A program made the translations under genes and the position numbers. From Cristatella mucedo (taxonomy: Eukaryota > Bryozoa > Phylactolaemata > Cristatellidae), in assembly GCA_009760855.2 (NCBI GenBank), contig WPIO01000026.1:2121501-2185500 (forward strand): a DNA stretch of 64,000 nt. Direction: 5' to 3'. This document shows positions 43,015 to 55,849 of the stretch, in pieces (position 1 is the first letter of the stretch; each line of letters opens with the position of its first letter). Under the pieces are notes generated by a model. That model was not told the DNA's origin and did not search any database. It saw only the letters and a list, made by a program, of their open reading frames with translations.

Positions 43015-45117
43015 CTTGCATTGCCTGTACATCTCAGCATTACACTTTCAATGAACACACATGAGAAGACAAGTTTTTCTGACCGAGTTGCTGCTGTCTA
43101 TGCATTTCTGCATTGATTGTGTAAACTAAATCAGAATGCCAGGTGATTTAAATACTTCTGAGTGCTGAGCTGCCTATCTAGTTAAAATGCCATTCGTGTG
43201 CCTCATTAGCTATAAGTAAGGTCACAGCTGTCGTCGCAGGCCGATTGCCATAAGCCAAGCCACTGAGCCTTAGCAGCTCAGCTACCAGTGGGCTGTGTTG
43301 CCGTTAGTCAAGGATTGGCTAGCTGTGGCAACGTAGCCTGGCACATCATTAAAGATGGAGCTGCAGATGTACCTTTGGGGATGGAATTGGTCCTCTTTGG
43401 TTCCCTGCCTCTCTCACCTCCCTCTTTACCTCCCCTCCTATTCCCTCTCCTTCCGGCCCGTGTTCCTTTTGCTTGTCTAATATCTACCTAGCCCTTCCGA
43501 TTAATTCCCTCATCTCTGCACATCTCCCCTTCAACCCCTCGTGTCCCTGCTTTTCGGTTATTTCTTCTTCCCTTAGCATATCTATCTCATTCTTATTTTC
43601 TCTCAAATGCTCTTAATATACCATCTGCCTACATAGCTGCCAAGTCTTGATCTTTTCTTATCGAACCTGCTCTCATTCGCAGGAAAAGTTTGCGAAATTA
43701 TACCAGCAGTTCGGATGTTTTGATTGTTCAAGTATGTTCACGCTGAAAATCTTTAAGGCTACAGTCGATGGTGCTATAGTTGAGTGGTACTGATATGGGG
43801 GCACTTGATGAGAATGGTGCTATGTGACAGCCCTCCACACGACCTGTCGTCGGGCTGGGTAGCACGACCGAGCAACTGGCTCGCTGGCTCCAACACCAAA
43901 CACTTTCCGAACCACACCGGCCAAGCCCAATCTGTAGACTAGGCGGCTGCCGGCGTCGAGGGATCGAGCCCTCCCCCTTTTGTACTTCGTCGGCAGCCCT
44001 TATATTTCATGCATGAGTTGCTTCCCACTGTCGGGCTATTGTTCGTTCCGAACCCACCCGACAGCTGGCGGCAATGTGTAGTAGATTGATGCCAATACGC
44101 CGCCACTGCATGGATTTGGACCAGGTTGCCGAGTCATCGGCTGCCCTTCCACCGCCCGAGAGCTTGCGGTTGCTTAGGCAGGCTGAGCCTTGTAGGGTCT
44201 CCGCCCGGTGCCCGAAGGCTGCAAAATCATGTTCCCTCACATGGTATAATAATCTGAGACACTTGAGGCAGTCAAAGCTGTCGTTCTCCAGTGCCTACCA
44301 TCAAAAATCGGTTTGCTTATATGTGTCGTCAGCTTAGATTTTTCGTGGAACCTGTCGAGAACAACCTCATCTCGGCCCCAACTTTAGCCTACAGAGCACG
44401 GTTGCAAAGATTTGGCCTGGGTGCCAAACCTCGACTTTGACAGCGAACCCAGTCTTACACAGGCTTGAGGACATGTCGGGTGACTACCATATATGGACGT
44501 GCCTTCCGGTCGATCCAAGTTTGGTCCCGTTAGCCATACCTTCATTTATCTCAGATGGCAGTAGACAACTGAAGCTTTGCCCAACAGGTCTTCGGCTGTG
44601 GAACTCATCCAAAATTGTGCATATTAGCTTTAATTTTTGCTCCGATTGCACTTCTTATCACCTATCCTTCATAGCTAGTAGGGACACTCAACTGTTCTCG
44701 TGCGTCAGCTGTGTTTTTTGTTTGATGCGTCCAGCATTGACCACCGATTTTACAGTGGTAGCTCCTCAGGCTTCTGGTGCAAATCAACAACTCTCAAGAT
44801 TCAGACCGTTAAGCCTAATGGCCTTACAGAGTTACAGATTGTGACGTGTTATATTATGACATTAACCACAGCTAGAGGCATTAGCAGGCGCTCCAGTAGT
44901 TTTTCTTTTGCATATGAGAGGAATCATGCCCGACTCACCTGAAATGCTGATAGCAAGCTGAGTTGCAGATGCTATGACCTGCCTCGTGCTCGGTTTACCT
45001 ACTGATTGCCTGTTCGCCAGCAACAAACGTTCGAATTATGTGACCGCCTGAGTATGTGTCCAGAATATTACCCTCAAAGATCGAATCTTCGAGGATTACA
45101 ACACAATCCATTCCCGA
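43015..45117. other. region downstream of DDX21-like gene
   Basis: No gene recognised. 43400..43600 is pyrimidine-rich. A segment at 43825..44063 begins TGTGACAGCCCTCC and ends CCCGACA with an internal AT-rich TATA-like site, which might be a solo LTR, but no target duplication is seen. Confidence 0.4.
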
Positions 45118-45657
45118 TGTGGCACTGGCTACCAGTCAAGCAACGGATTGACTTCAAGATTGTATCGCTCACTTTTAGGTCACTTCATTCTTGGGCTCTA
45201 GCCTATCTCTCAGATCTACTCCTCCACCAGGCCAAGCATCGTACCACCCGCTTTTCGGAATCCAACAGTCAACCACTACCTCGTACAAACCTCAAATCCT
45301 GTGGAGACCGTGCATTTAGTTCCCATGCTCCCAAAGCCTGGAACTCCCTCCCCACTTGTGTCAGAACATCCCCTGACTTGACCACATTTAAAAAGAACTT
45401 AAAACACTTATTTAGGACAGCATTTAATGAGTCGCTGTGATTCGTCTTTGATGTGCTTGTGCGTGCTGACACTGTGCATGCTGCCACTACCACATTTGCA
45501 TGCTGACTCTGTGCATGTCACCCCTAACCATGTTATTCATGTTGTTTATCAAGCATGATACCACTCACTATTCAATTGCATTTCCCTTTGCAGCAAATAT
45601 AAAGCGCCTAGAAAGAGATTGAGTTCTCTGAGTGCTCTTAATCAACTGCATTATTAT
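45118..45657 (+). mobile_element. LINE family A, 3' part
   Basis: RT C-terminal frame ([20 protein letters not shown] ... LFRTAFNESL), 3' UTR, hairpin and short ATT tail ending at 45657. Confidence 0.88.
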
Positions 45658-46015
45658 TCGAGCTTGTTTAGATAAGGATACCACGTCCAAGTTGGTCCAT
45701 GCATTCGTGAGATCCCGTCTCGACTTCTGCAACTCACTGCTTACTGGCCTACCAGCATGTGCGATCAGGCGATTACAGCTGGTGCAAAACTCTGCAGCTA
45801 GGCTTGTCTGTCGTGAGCGTCGCAGTTGCCACATTACTCCACTTCTCGCCGACCTGCACTGGTTACCAGTCAAACAACGGATTGACTTCAAGGTTTTGTC
45901 ACTCACTTTTAGGTCCCTTCATTCTATGGCTCCACCTCTCTGTCAGATATACTACCCCATCAGGCCAAGCATCGTACCACCTGCTTTTCGGAATCCAATA
46001 GTCTACAAATACCTC
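45658..46015 (+). mobile_element. LINE family A, left part of a copy split by two insertions
   Basis: Starts in the RT thumb region ([20 protein letters not shown]) directly after the previous element, and stops at ACCTCGTA; the same copy continues at about 47069. Confidence 0.85.
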
Positions 46016-46757
46016 GTAATAATAACAATAATAATAATAATTCACTTCATAAAGCGCCCTCAGAGAACTTAATCTCTCTCTAGGCGCTTTACATTTGCTG
46101 TAAAGTGAAATGCAATTGAATGGTAAGTAAAATCATGCTTGAAAAACAAACGAAATGAATAATATGGTTAGGGGTGACATGCATAGGGTCAGCATGCAAA
46201 TGTGGTTAGTGGCAGCATGCAAAGTGTCAGCACGAATAAGCACATCAAGGACAAATCACAGGGACCCACTAAATGCTGTCCTAAATAGGTGTGTTTTTAG
46301 GTTCCTTTTAAATGTGGTCAGGTCAGGGGATGTTCTGACGCAGGTCGGGAGGCAGTTCCAGGCTTTGGGAGCATATGAACTACATGCACGGTCTCCGAAG
46401 GATTTAAGGTTTGTATGAGGTATTTCTAGACTGTTGGACTCCGAAAAGCAGGTGTTACGATGCTTGGCCTGATGGGGTAGTATATCTGACAGATAGGCTG
46501 GAGCCATAGAATGAAGGGACCTAAAAGTGAGCGACAAAACCTTGAAGTCAATCCGTTGCTTGACTTGTAGCCAGTGCAGGTCGGCGAGAAGTGGAGTAAT
46601 GTGGCAACTGCGACGCTCACGACAGACAAGCCTAGCTGCAGAGTTTTGCACCAGCTGCAATCGCCTGATCGCACATGCTGGTAGGCCAGTAAGCAGTGAG
46701 TTGCAGAAGTCGAGATGGGATGTCACGAATGCATGGACCAACTTAGATATGGTATCT
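46016..46757 (-). mobile_element. LINE family A, inserted in opposite orientation
   Basis: (AAT)n tail at left, 3' UTR, RT C-terminal frame of 179 codons (46256..46795). With the flanking plus-strand copies it forms a large inverted repeat. Junctions carry CTCGTAA at 46013..46019 and 46756..46762. Confidence 0.85.
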
Positions 46758-46760
46758 CGT

Positions 46761-47068
46761 AATGTAATGTAATGTATCTCCGTCAGTAACTCCACAAAGT
46801 CATAAAGACCATGTGGGTGTTACGCACGAGAGTTTTGTATAGCGCACTCTCAGCCTAAGCGGCTTTCGGCAGGCATTCGGTAGCCAACAGACTTCGTCTC
46901 ACTCAACAAAGAGAAAGTGGGAAGCATAGCAGAGTTAGGAGAGCAGTTGAGGTAGTGAGTAGCATAGAAGTAGCAGTTCAGGACCGCTGAAAAAGATGTG
47001 CCATAGTCGGCAGTTGGAGAGTAGATGTCGTTGCGTAAGAATTGTGGAAGCGAGTTCCACAGTCTATT
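46761..47068 (-). mobile_element. LINE family B, 3' part, inserted beside the family A copy
   Basis: Tail (TAATG)n at 46759..46775 equals (CATTA)n on the element strand, then GTAACTCCACAAAG and the end of the ORF as in the 50.5-kb copy. Confidence 0.8.
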
Positions 47069-47475
47069 ATCTTGTACAAACCTTAAATCCTTTGGAGACC
47101 TTGCATTTAGTTCGTATGCTCCCAAAGCCTGGAACTCCCTCCCGACCTGCGTCAGAACATCCCCTGACCTGACCACATTTAAAAGGAACCTAAAAACACA
47201 CCTATTTAGGGCAGCATTTAGTGGGTCCCTGTGATTCGTCCTTAGTGTGCTTATGCGTGCTGACACTGTGCATGCTGCCACTAACCACACTTGCATGCTG
47301 ACCCTGTGCATGTCACCCCTAACCATATTATTCATTTCGTTTGTTTTTCAAGCATGATTTTACTTACCATTCAATTGCATTTCCCTTTGCAGCAAATGTG
47401 AAGCACCTATAAAGAGAATACGTTCTCTGGGGGCACTTAATCAAGTGCATTATTATTATTTTTACTATTATTATT
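47069..47475 (+). mobile_element. LINE family A, right part of the split copy with 3' tail
   Basis: Resumes at CTTGTACAAACCTTAAATCC, encodes [18 protein letters not shown] ... FRAAFSGSL, then 3' UTR, hairpin and ATT tail. Confidence 0.85.
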
Positions 47476-48989
47476 ATTACTGGAGCATGGTCACAGCCCA
47501 GAACCCTTTATGTTCTCAGCTTTTCCAGCTGGACGTAAGGCGATTTGTCTAATCGATGTTGAGCTATGAAGTATGCACACTGTAAGGCGACGTTTTCTTA
47601 GCTCATTTAAGAAAGTTCTTTTTGCTAGATTTCTGAATGTGATACCGACTAAGCTCTCGTGGCACCCTCAGGACAGAATCTAACAATAGGCGGAAGCAGA
47701 TGTGATCCAGCCTACTGGGAACGTTCGCGAATGTACTGAGCGTAGGTAACCTTGGCATATCGAAGCAAAAAGTGCAAATTCTTTAAGTTCGTGTGAGGAT
47801 TTACTGGGGTTATTTGGCGAGCCTTTTGGGAGTCATTTTAATAGCACCGTCTACATCTAGAGCGCTACCTGGGCATTACAGCCCTTTGTTGCCTTATTCT
47901 CAAGAATCGTATATGCAGTAGCTTAACGAGTGAAGCAAACAAACAGACTGCTTCATACTGTGTTCGAGAGATATGAGCTAACTGTTCTTGCCCCAGAGGT
48001 AAGGTGCTAACAGTTCAGTCGTGATCGTAGGTTTAAGACCTGCCAGAAGTATTTCTGTATTTCCCATTGGAAGCAGGATAACAGCCACAAGCGATGTTTT
48101 GAGTAACCTTGTTTTTACATTAGCGCTTACTCAACTGCTTGGCTGAGAATTTAATTGCACAGCGCCCATTTATCCTCCTGATGTGGTCTCGGTTGTGAGT
48201 TTTAAGAGAACGCACGAACCTATAAATGTAGGATCACAGTATTTAATGACAAAAGGGAACGCGATGGGCTGAGAAAATCTTGCATAGCACAAGGATTTTA
48301 ACAACGATAACACTGGCATGCGAATGAAAACTTTTCGTCAGTTGTTTTCAATTTAATAAGTGATTAAAGTGAATATCGGTATGCTTTTTCTGATCTGTAA
48401 CTCATTTTAACCTAGCACGCCTGCGTTTTAAAGAACTTGCATTTTTATTTTAGAATATTTTCACTTGCACGTAAGTTTTTAAAATCGTTTAATAACAATG
48501 TCATCTACATTATGTACAATTAAGCACAAGTCTTCCGTCGTATATTAAAATGCTTTTAAACTGCCTCTGAGGTCTAGGCTTCACATGGGGCGTTGGCTTG
48601 GGGGGCCTGAAGAAGATTGCAGGCATCTCAATTTGAGTTGGTCCCAGTCGAGAAAGGGTAAAGTCTTCAGTCCAGCAGGCCTTCTTAATAAACCTGTGAT
48701 TGTTAATTGCTATCGACCTCTCATGAGTTGGTCTTCAAGGCAGCACCACATTAGCTAGTACAATAGCCCAACGAATAAAATAACTACCGTTCCAGCACTG
48801 CTGCTGCATCGCTTGCACTGTTGCTCTGTCTGTGTGATCCTCGGCAGTTCTAGAAGTGGCGCAGCATATGCACTGTAATCAGGCGTCTGCAGCTTGACGA
48901 ATGGAGGAGCTAGGAGGAGCTCTAGTCGCGAACAGTTCGCAAAAGCATTCCAAGAATCACGTTCATTTTGCAATCGGCATTCAAGTCAA
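47476..48989. other. spacer without recognised gene
   Basis: A possible tRNA-like piece lies at about 47990..48060 (CCCAGAGGTAAGGTGC ... TAGGTTTAAGACC), too decayed to class. Confidence 0.4.
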
Positions 48990-49056
48990 AATCGTAACGC
49001 CTAGAAAGAGATTAAGTTCTCTGAGGGTGCTTTATTAAGTGCATTATTATTATTAA
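48990..49056 (+). mobile_element. LINE family A, hairpin-and-tail fragment
   Basis: AACGCCTAGAAAGAGATTAA ... GGGTGCTTTATTAAGTGCAT and ATT repeats. Confidence 0.85.
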
Positions 49057-49508
49057 CAGGCCTTGGGCTCCATCAGACTTTTTTGGCGAATGACACAGCA
49101 ATGGTCATGCAGCTTATTCGGCCCGGAGGTTGATGCTTCACACTAGCTTCTTGTCTATCTCAGACTGAACTTTTCCGCAATATACATAGTTACGCGGACC
49201 TGGTTGGAGTCGTAAATCTTCTCCACGAGGTGACGATTTTCAAAGATTGCCCATCAAAGTATATAGGTATAAACATCTTGCTGCCAATAAGCCTGTTTAT
49301 CAAGTTTTCTTTATAATATCCGTTTGAAGGCCGGTCGCCAAATTAACTGCCATGATCGTACACCAATGTATCGTATTTGCAGCTGTGAGGCTGTGAGTTG
49401 TCGGGATTTCGAGCTACAATCGACCAACCCAGGGGGTATTTTTAATTTAAATTCTGTGTCATGGTGCGGTTAGCTCGCTGAAAAATTGCTGGACAGTAGC
49501 CAGCCGAT

Positions 49509-49512
49509 TCTC

Positions 49513-49589
<77 letters not shown>

Positions 49590-49671
49590 GTCTCTATCTG
49601 TCTGTCTCTGTCTGTCTGTCTGTTAGTCTGTCTGTCGGTCTGTCTGTCTGTCTCCCTCTCTGTAACTTTCT
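49509..49671. repeat. (TC)n / (TCTG)n microsatellite
   Basis: TC repeats to about 49585, then TCTG/TGTC repeats. The Arg/Glu-rich frame across it on the minus strand is an artefact. Confidence 0.95.
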
Positions 49672-50204
49672 CTGCAGGTCTATAAGGCAATATGCGATTA
49701 CAAAATGTATTGGCCTTGCAGTGTTACATTAAAAATTTTCTGTGGCAAAGTACCTCTTGGCCGCTATAACTCCGCATAACTCCTCGCCTAGCTCGTCGAA
49801 CTCCTTTAGCTTTATTAAATGAGACTTTACTTAGAGAATAATAGAGGTGCTAATAGCCATATTGCAGATATTCGGTAGTAGATACCAGGTGGAAAATCAC
49901 TAAGGTAGAACGCAGGGACTTCTCATTATGTATAGTTGTTAAAGATAAATTTTAACTAGAGGATTGGAGTGTCTGCTCTAAAAGAAAATTGCAGCAGCTA
50001 CGTTGGTCAACCAATTTTTACAGAAGTCATGTTACTGAAATAAAAACGAGTCATTCCTTATCTCTTTGTATGTGCTCAACACAAACATGACAGTCAAATT
50101 TCAAAATTGGCTCTACTTGTTTTTAGTTTGCAATAAATTGACGTGCACATCACGAAATGTATGCCGTTTGTTATTGGCTTACGGTTAATACCTGTACAAA
50201 ATGA

Positions 50205-50493
50205 AGTCATAGACGACTTCTTATATTTCTTTCGCCTGCCTCTTGCATAGCTAACTGTTCAGCAGCATCTCTGTGGAGTATCCAGCACTAGTGAGCCAGC
50301 GGTGTAGTACATCGTATTGCATGATACCTTTGTTCCATTGCTGTGATATTTTTATGAACACGTTCGCCATGTTCATAACTATTTATACCATATTTGTCAG
50401 ATAAGAAATCCAAATGGGAATGAAGAAAGTGAATTTTTAGAGACATATTGCAGTTAAGTTTCTTATCTAATGAGCGATACTGTTCTGCGACCA
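50205..50493 (-). pseudogene. pseudogene of an uncharacterised multicopy family, 3' part
   Basis: Minus strand reads EQYRSLDKKLNCNMSLKIHF, then LHSHLDFLSDKYG, EHGERVHKNITAMEQRYHAI and, after a stop at the usual Tyr of ADYCW (here AH*CW), CWILHRDAAEQLAMQEAG. The motifs NMSLKIHFLHSHLDFFP...EHGERFHQDI...MEQRY...ADYCW are ones I recall from multicopy uncharacterised proteins in arthropod and other invertebrate genomes. Function is unknown; a transposon link is possible. The upstream half lies beyond a LINE insertion. Confidence 0.75.
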
Positions 50494-51313
50494 TCACCAC
50501 GTACTCGAAATTTAGGTGTCATTTTCTATAGCTGCCTCAATTTTAGGAGCTTCATTCAGAAGACTGCTTCTACATATAGCCATCACCTCCAATCCATATA
50601 CAAGATTACGAGCTGTCTTCCACAGTGGCTTGCAAAAAATTTAACTAGCTCCTTGGTTCTGTCACGGCTCGATTATTGTAACTCCCTTTTGGCTGGGCTA
50701 ACAAAGAAAGCAACTAGGCCACCGCAGCTGACTATGAATATGGCTGCAAGGCTACTTTTTAAGTCCCGGAGGTTTGAGCACGTGTCTCCTTTGCTAAAAG
50801 AGCTAGGATGGATGCCGGTTGAGCAACGGATACAGAGCAAAGTTCTTACGCTGACCCACAAGGCACGCCACGGATTGGCTACTTCGTACCTAGCTGAACT
50901 GCTGCACCAGTTTCAGCCGGTTCGCGCCCTCAGGTTCTGCGTGGACAATAAATTAGCTGTTCCATTCCTCTGCTTAAAGACCTTTGGCGACAGAAGCTTT
51001 AGTTCTGCAGGTTCTAGACTGTGGAGCTCGCTTCCACGATTCTTACGCTACAACTACTCTCCAGCTGCCGACTATGGCTCATCGCTTTCAGCGGTCCCGA
51101 GCTGCTATTTCCACGCTACTCATTACTTCAACTGCTCTCCTGACTGTGCTATGGTTCCCACTTTCTCTTTGTTGCGTGAGACGAAGTCTGTTGGCTACCG
51201 CATGTGTACCGAAAGCCGCTTAGGCTGTGAGTGTGGTATAAAAAACTCTCCTACGTAACACCCGCACAGTCTGTATGGCTTTGTGGAGTTACAGGCGGAG
51301 ATACATTGCATTA
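50494..51313 (+). mobile_element. LINE family B, 5'-truncated copy with open C-terminal RT frame
   Basis: Frame of about 255 codons: RNLGVIFYSCLNF, LVLSRLDYCNSLLAGLTKKA, LLKELGWMPVEQRIQSKVLT, RLWSSLPRFLR; this is the RT thumb region of another CR1/L2-like element. 3' end GTGGAGTTACAGGCGGAGAT and CATTGCATTAC. Flanked by CTGCGACCA (50485..50493) and CTGCACCA (51314..51321), a probable target-site duplication. Confidence 0.85.
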
Positions 51314-51470
51314 CTGCACCAGCATGTCCTGCTGGTTACTTGTAGTTTTCTTCCCTAAATTTCCGAGAAAGTTTGTAGACACTAGGGTGGAAAGTCCTTG
51401 AAAGAACTTGACGACGACCGGCTATGTGTTGACTTACTTTGATGCACCTCAAAGTCACGACAGCAGTACG
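51314..51470 (-). pseudogene. pseudogene of the same multicopy family, upstream part
   Basis: Minus strand reads TNFLGNLGKKTTSNQQDML up to the LINE junction, matching the NFLGN segment that precedes the NMSLKIHF motif in the family. Just upstream the frame shifts (SFKDF in a second frame). Across the LINE the two halves read on in one frame when one target duplicate is removed. Confidence 0.65.
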
Positions 51471-53124
51471 GAACAGCTCGCAGCCGCGAGGCTTTGACTT
51501 ATAATAAGCCACAAGTTTGTCCACACTTGTGATTTACTTATCGTCGGCCGATGGCTAGTTTTGGCCAGTATTTAGAATCTGCTCTTACAACACTCGCAAG
51601 TCGTGTAAAGAGGCGGCAGCCCTAGCTGCTCGGTGTGCATGTATTAGGGGACCACCTTCACTGTTCGTTTTTACGAAGCGGGTTCGCAGCAAGTGCTGAG
51701 TAGGCTATCAGTTGCCTGTATCGCCTAATCAGTCCTAGGACCTTGACCCAAAGTCCCCGGACCTTGACCGCTGGCCCGAAGCTGCAAGCGTGAAGAGCAG
51801 CGCTTACTTATCTCAAGCGTCAGTTACAGTTTGCAGGCAATAGTTAGTGGAACATGATATGGGTGAACTATCTAGTTAACGTTACAGGAGCTAAAGATGC
51901 GCATCTAGAATGACATCACCGTTTAAAAATGACTACAGTTAGTCTACTATTGAGCATTTGCAGCTCCAAACTCCGCCCTAGAAACTAGAGTACTTGATAA
52001 CAAAGAAGCGTTCATCGAAGGTCAAGGAAGTGCAACGCAACTTGCTTTGCCGAGCATTTAAAAGCACAACACATTCTAAAAATTATTTTTCCGCACATTA
52101 AAAGGCAAAAAAATAAACCCTCCACCGGACTGGAAAGGTTCTTTGATTATTAGAAGGAACTTAGTCTTACGAAACTATACACGCAAAGTAGACACTAACG
52201 AAGCGGACAAGCTCTTGCTGCGAAGTAGAATATGAGCTTTGATACATGCTCAGCTGTGAATTTAATAATGCAAAGAAAATGCTCCCAAACATGCAACTCG
52301 GACTTACGTTGCCGCCTTACAGTGCCCACAAGCTAAAAGCCTGATCTAGTAAAGGTTTCGATGTTAATGATTGTACCCGGTTTCAGAAGCTCGCGTCGTA
52401 TTAAACTCCATCGGAGCGTTGCCTGCCTCATAACAACTGCTAACCCGCGCACAATAATATGTCGCGTTTGGCACCCAGTCGGGACCACATGTGTTTCAAC
52501 AGCACTACACCTTGCATGGCACGGTCCACCGGTTAAGCACTAGTGGGGGGGTGTGACTAACACTTGTATGATTGAACTCCTGAAGAGGCTAGCGATCAGC
52601 GATGGTTCGATCGAGAACCAGACGCATGGCTAGTGAAGAGCAAAGATTTATCCCATCGATCGGAGATGGGGCGAGCGAGGCACAGATGGTTGCACAGCCG
52701 CCGGTGAAATGCTTGAATGCCAAGACCAATTGTAAGCTCTGCGCTAACATCCGAAACAGAAAGTGCTTCCGATATCTATCTGAATAGAGGCTGCTGCCGC
52801 TCATTGCAGCATAAATAACATTTGCGCTTCGTCGCTTCCTGTCGGATTGCTATTTCCGTGTTACCATCGACGTCAACGGTGAGGTTGCAGCCGCCGGCAG
52901 CGTTGACACCAACCTGTTGTCAGCTGTTTCTTGGTTTTTTGCTTGCAGTGCATGTCGAGATCTTCTACGGGAGAGGCCCAAGACTCCTGGAATGATCCAA
53001 ACACCCAGTGTCATTCCAAGATGCCCATGACGCACACGAATTATGCAGTAACAGTGCTCAAATTAAGAATTGAAAAAAATTAAATACCAGCTATTAAATA
53101 CAGCTTTTTAATGCAAACAGACAA
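51471..53124. other. spacer without recognised gene
   Basis: Short open frames at 52602..52787 (+) and 52850..53035 (-) show no family motif. A poly-G run sits at 52543..52551. Confidence 0.45.
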
Positions 53125-53252
53125 CTCTTTTCGGCTATCATCACCACTTGCAGTGGCAATAAAGGATTGCCCACTGCAGGATTCGAACCCACGACTTCGG
53201 GACCGAGGTCATGAAAAGCAACGACATTACATAGTGTGCCAGCACGGCTCAC
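53125..53252 (-). mobile_element. SINE S1
   Basis: Minus strand: GTGAGCCGTGCTGGCACACT, box B GTGGGTTCGAATCCTGCAG, body TTTATTGCCACTGCAAGTGG. Ends soon after the body, so 3'-truncated. Confidence 0.75.
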
Positions 53253-55849
53253 TGCTCACTTCTGGCACACCACCTTTGACGCGTGACTTTCAAGACCTCA
53301 TCCTTGGTTCGCTGCGTGAAAATCAACTTGCAAGCAGTGCACGCAATGGCCCAACAAATAAATGCTCATAGTCTTCAGCCAAAGCATAGCACTCGAGGAG
53401 TGCAGGAGCAATCACTACTTCGCACGCTCACCTGTAGCAGCAGTAGGGTGATCCCGGCTATCAGGATCAATCTTGATCTGGCACCAAAACACTGCGCTAT
53501 ACCACTGCCGAATCATGGGAGTCAGCTACCGACCGTCCTCAGGCAAGGTGCGTCAAACATGCTGGGGCAAGCTACGGCAAAGATGCTGCCGCAAGCTACA
53601 CCCGGCTACGGCGAAATTTTGTCATTGACAGATAGCACTGAAACGGAAATGTTCTACATGGTGAAGCTAGCCAGCAGTTTCACTCTACACCTTATGCTAG
53701 CTCGTTTTGAGGTAATCTGGACATCTAAAGCACTTTTATATGCGACGGTTGGTGCTGGACAACCGAAGCCCTCAGTGGCTGTAGAATAGCTGTGATAGGA
53801 TGTTGATATCGACTCAGTGTATTAAAATATATGTGCTCTGTATTTCTGCCGCGTTTCGCCACCGTCAGCTTATGTATCTGCATTTTTTAGTACTGAACGG
53901 CAGAGTCCCTAGGTGTGATGTAAGGCTATGAGCTTTAAAGGAGGTTTGGGCTCGACGGCAAGGGCTTGCACCATTTCGAGCGTTTAATTTGAAGATTAGT
54001 TTTTTTATTTGAAAAAGCGCCCTATTGTGTGTTTGTAAAACACGGTATTGGCAGTGCTGGATACTTGCTGAGTACAAAAAAGAGTCATCTTGTGTAAATC
54101 TCATTGCTTGTGACTATATTGAAATATACTCTACCGCACCTACCTGCAACCACGGTTTCTGTATGGGCTGGATTAAAACATGCATTGATGCTAGTATTGT
54201 GAGCTTGAAAGCTGACGTGGCTGCTTGCTTGGCCAAATTTTATGCTTCAATGAAGTAATCACTAGAATACATAGATTAAAATTGGGTACGTAGCCACATT
54301 AACATAAAGCAAACTGCTGAGCTGCATAGTGCCCAGTTAACGCGAATTCAGAATAATAACAATAAAAACAAAACAATTGTTCTAATAAATTTGCCTTTTG
54401 GACCTAGAAATTCACAAATCGTGGCATGTTTGTAACTGCACACACTTGGTCGAGATTCATGCAAAAGAATATTATGGTAATGCATTAGCAAAGTTAGTAA
54501 TTGAAAGGAATCATCTCAGAGATAGGCTCGTGGAGAGTTTGATACACCAAATAATGATTAACTCACACCAGAAAAAACCGGCTAAGAGAAGTAATGAAAA
54601 AGCAGAAATAGCAATATCGTCGAATAGTCCACTCCAATTCAGCGGGAATGTAAAGCAGTGGGGAGTTTCGCCCCCTGCCGATAGATTTACCAACACCAAC
54701 AGCACATTTATTAGTCTACCTCAATTACCCAACGTAGTGATTGGCATGAAAATTAGCACCAACAACAAGGGCGAAATAAGCTATCTTTTGACGATCCTCA
54801 GCTGTTGTGTTGACTTTGTCTTGACCTGAAAAAGTCAATGTTGCGTTTTCAAGTTGACATCAGCCAAACATTGCTGTCTTAGTCAATGGATTCAATAGCA
54901 TGCACTCTACAAACATAGCAAACTGTCACAACATGCATGGAACTTTCTTGACTCTAAGCGTCATCTGAAAAAATATAAAAAAATTTTAAGTGTTAAAAAC
55001 TGACAATAGAAAATGATTATATCGCATTCAAGGTGATTAGCATTATACTTGTTTGCCATACAACAGCTAAGATGTCGCTTAAGGTCTAAAAGTCGACCAG
55101 AGCACATTTTTAAATTTCAAGTCGATGCGTTCAGAATTTTCAAGGCTGTAGACTTTTCAAGGTACACAAGAAAACATTTGGGAAACCTTTCTCGAACACA
55201 ATAGATGATATAAACCATGCAAATGATTTACAGAAAGACTGCGTCACTCGTTTTACTGTCACTCGACTTTGGAACTCGTACCAAGGATTCTTCACCTCAA
55301 TTTACGTTGATGAGATCATTATTAGCATAATTGCGAAATTGCATGACTCATGCATAACATTGCGACGAAACGTGTTACAAACAAAATGCAAAGTAATTAT
55401 CGAAATTTGTCTATATACCAAGGTCCAATATGTACGTGAAATGGCCAAAAAGACGTGTAAGTACAAACAATCATACATTCATTCCAGAATTCAAGTTGGT
55501 CGGATCATTATTATCGGAGATATGACATCTGTAAGATACTGAGGGCTAGCCTTTGACACGGTTGCGCGGGAGAGAAACTAAAAAGGTAAGCTAAAAATGC
55601 GACAGGGTTAGTTATCGCAAGCACAACTCAATAAATAGATGAATACAGATCTTTAGGAATAGGTCAACCTTACAAGGCACCTAGATAGTGTCAACAGAAT
55701 ATGTGAGTGTCAACAGAACATGTGACTTCATTCAGCCGTCAGCATTGAAGATGACAAGACGAGCAAACAGATAGATGCTGAAAAGCAACCTTACTTTCAC
55801 CAGCAGTAAGTTATTACAGATCCTAAAGAGATGGTGAAGCAACAGGTGT
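53253..55849. other. AT-rich region with unidentified open frames
   Basis: Frames at 53283..53789 (+, 168 codons), 54398..54829 (+, 143 codons) and about 55100..55542 (+) are open but match nothing I recognise. The 54.3-55.6 kb part is AT-rich and could hold a decayed element. Confidence 0.35.

Noticed and set aside
43825-44063. Solo LTR of a Gypsy-like element
   Set aside because: TG...CA ends and a TATA-like site can be drawn, but no target duplication, primer-binding site or second copy is seen.
49442-49690. Arg/Glu-rich minus frame
   Set aside because: Translation of the TC/TCTG microsatellite.
54398-54829. Transposase fragment
   Set aside because: A faint likeness to a PiggyBac C terminus could not be supported by any motif.
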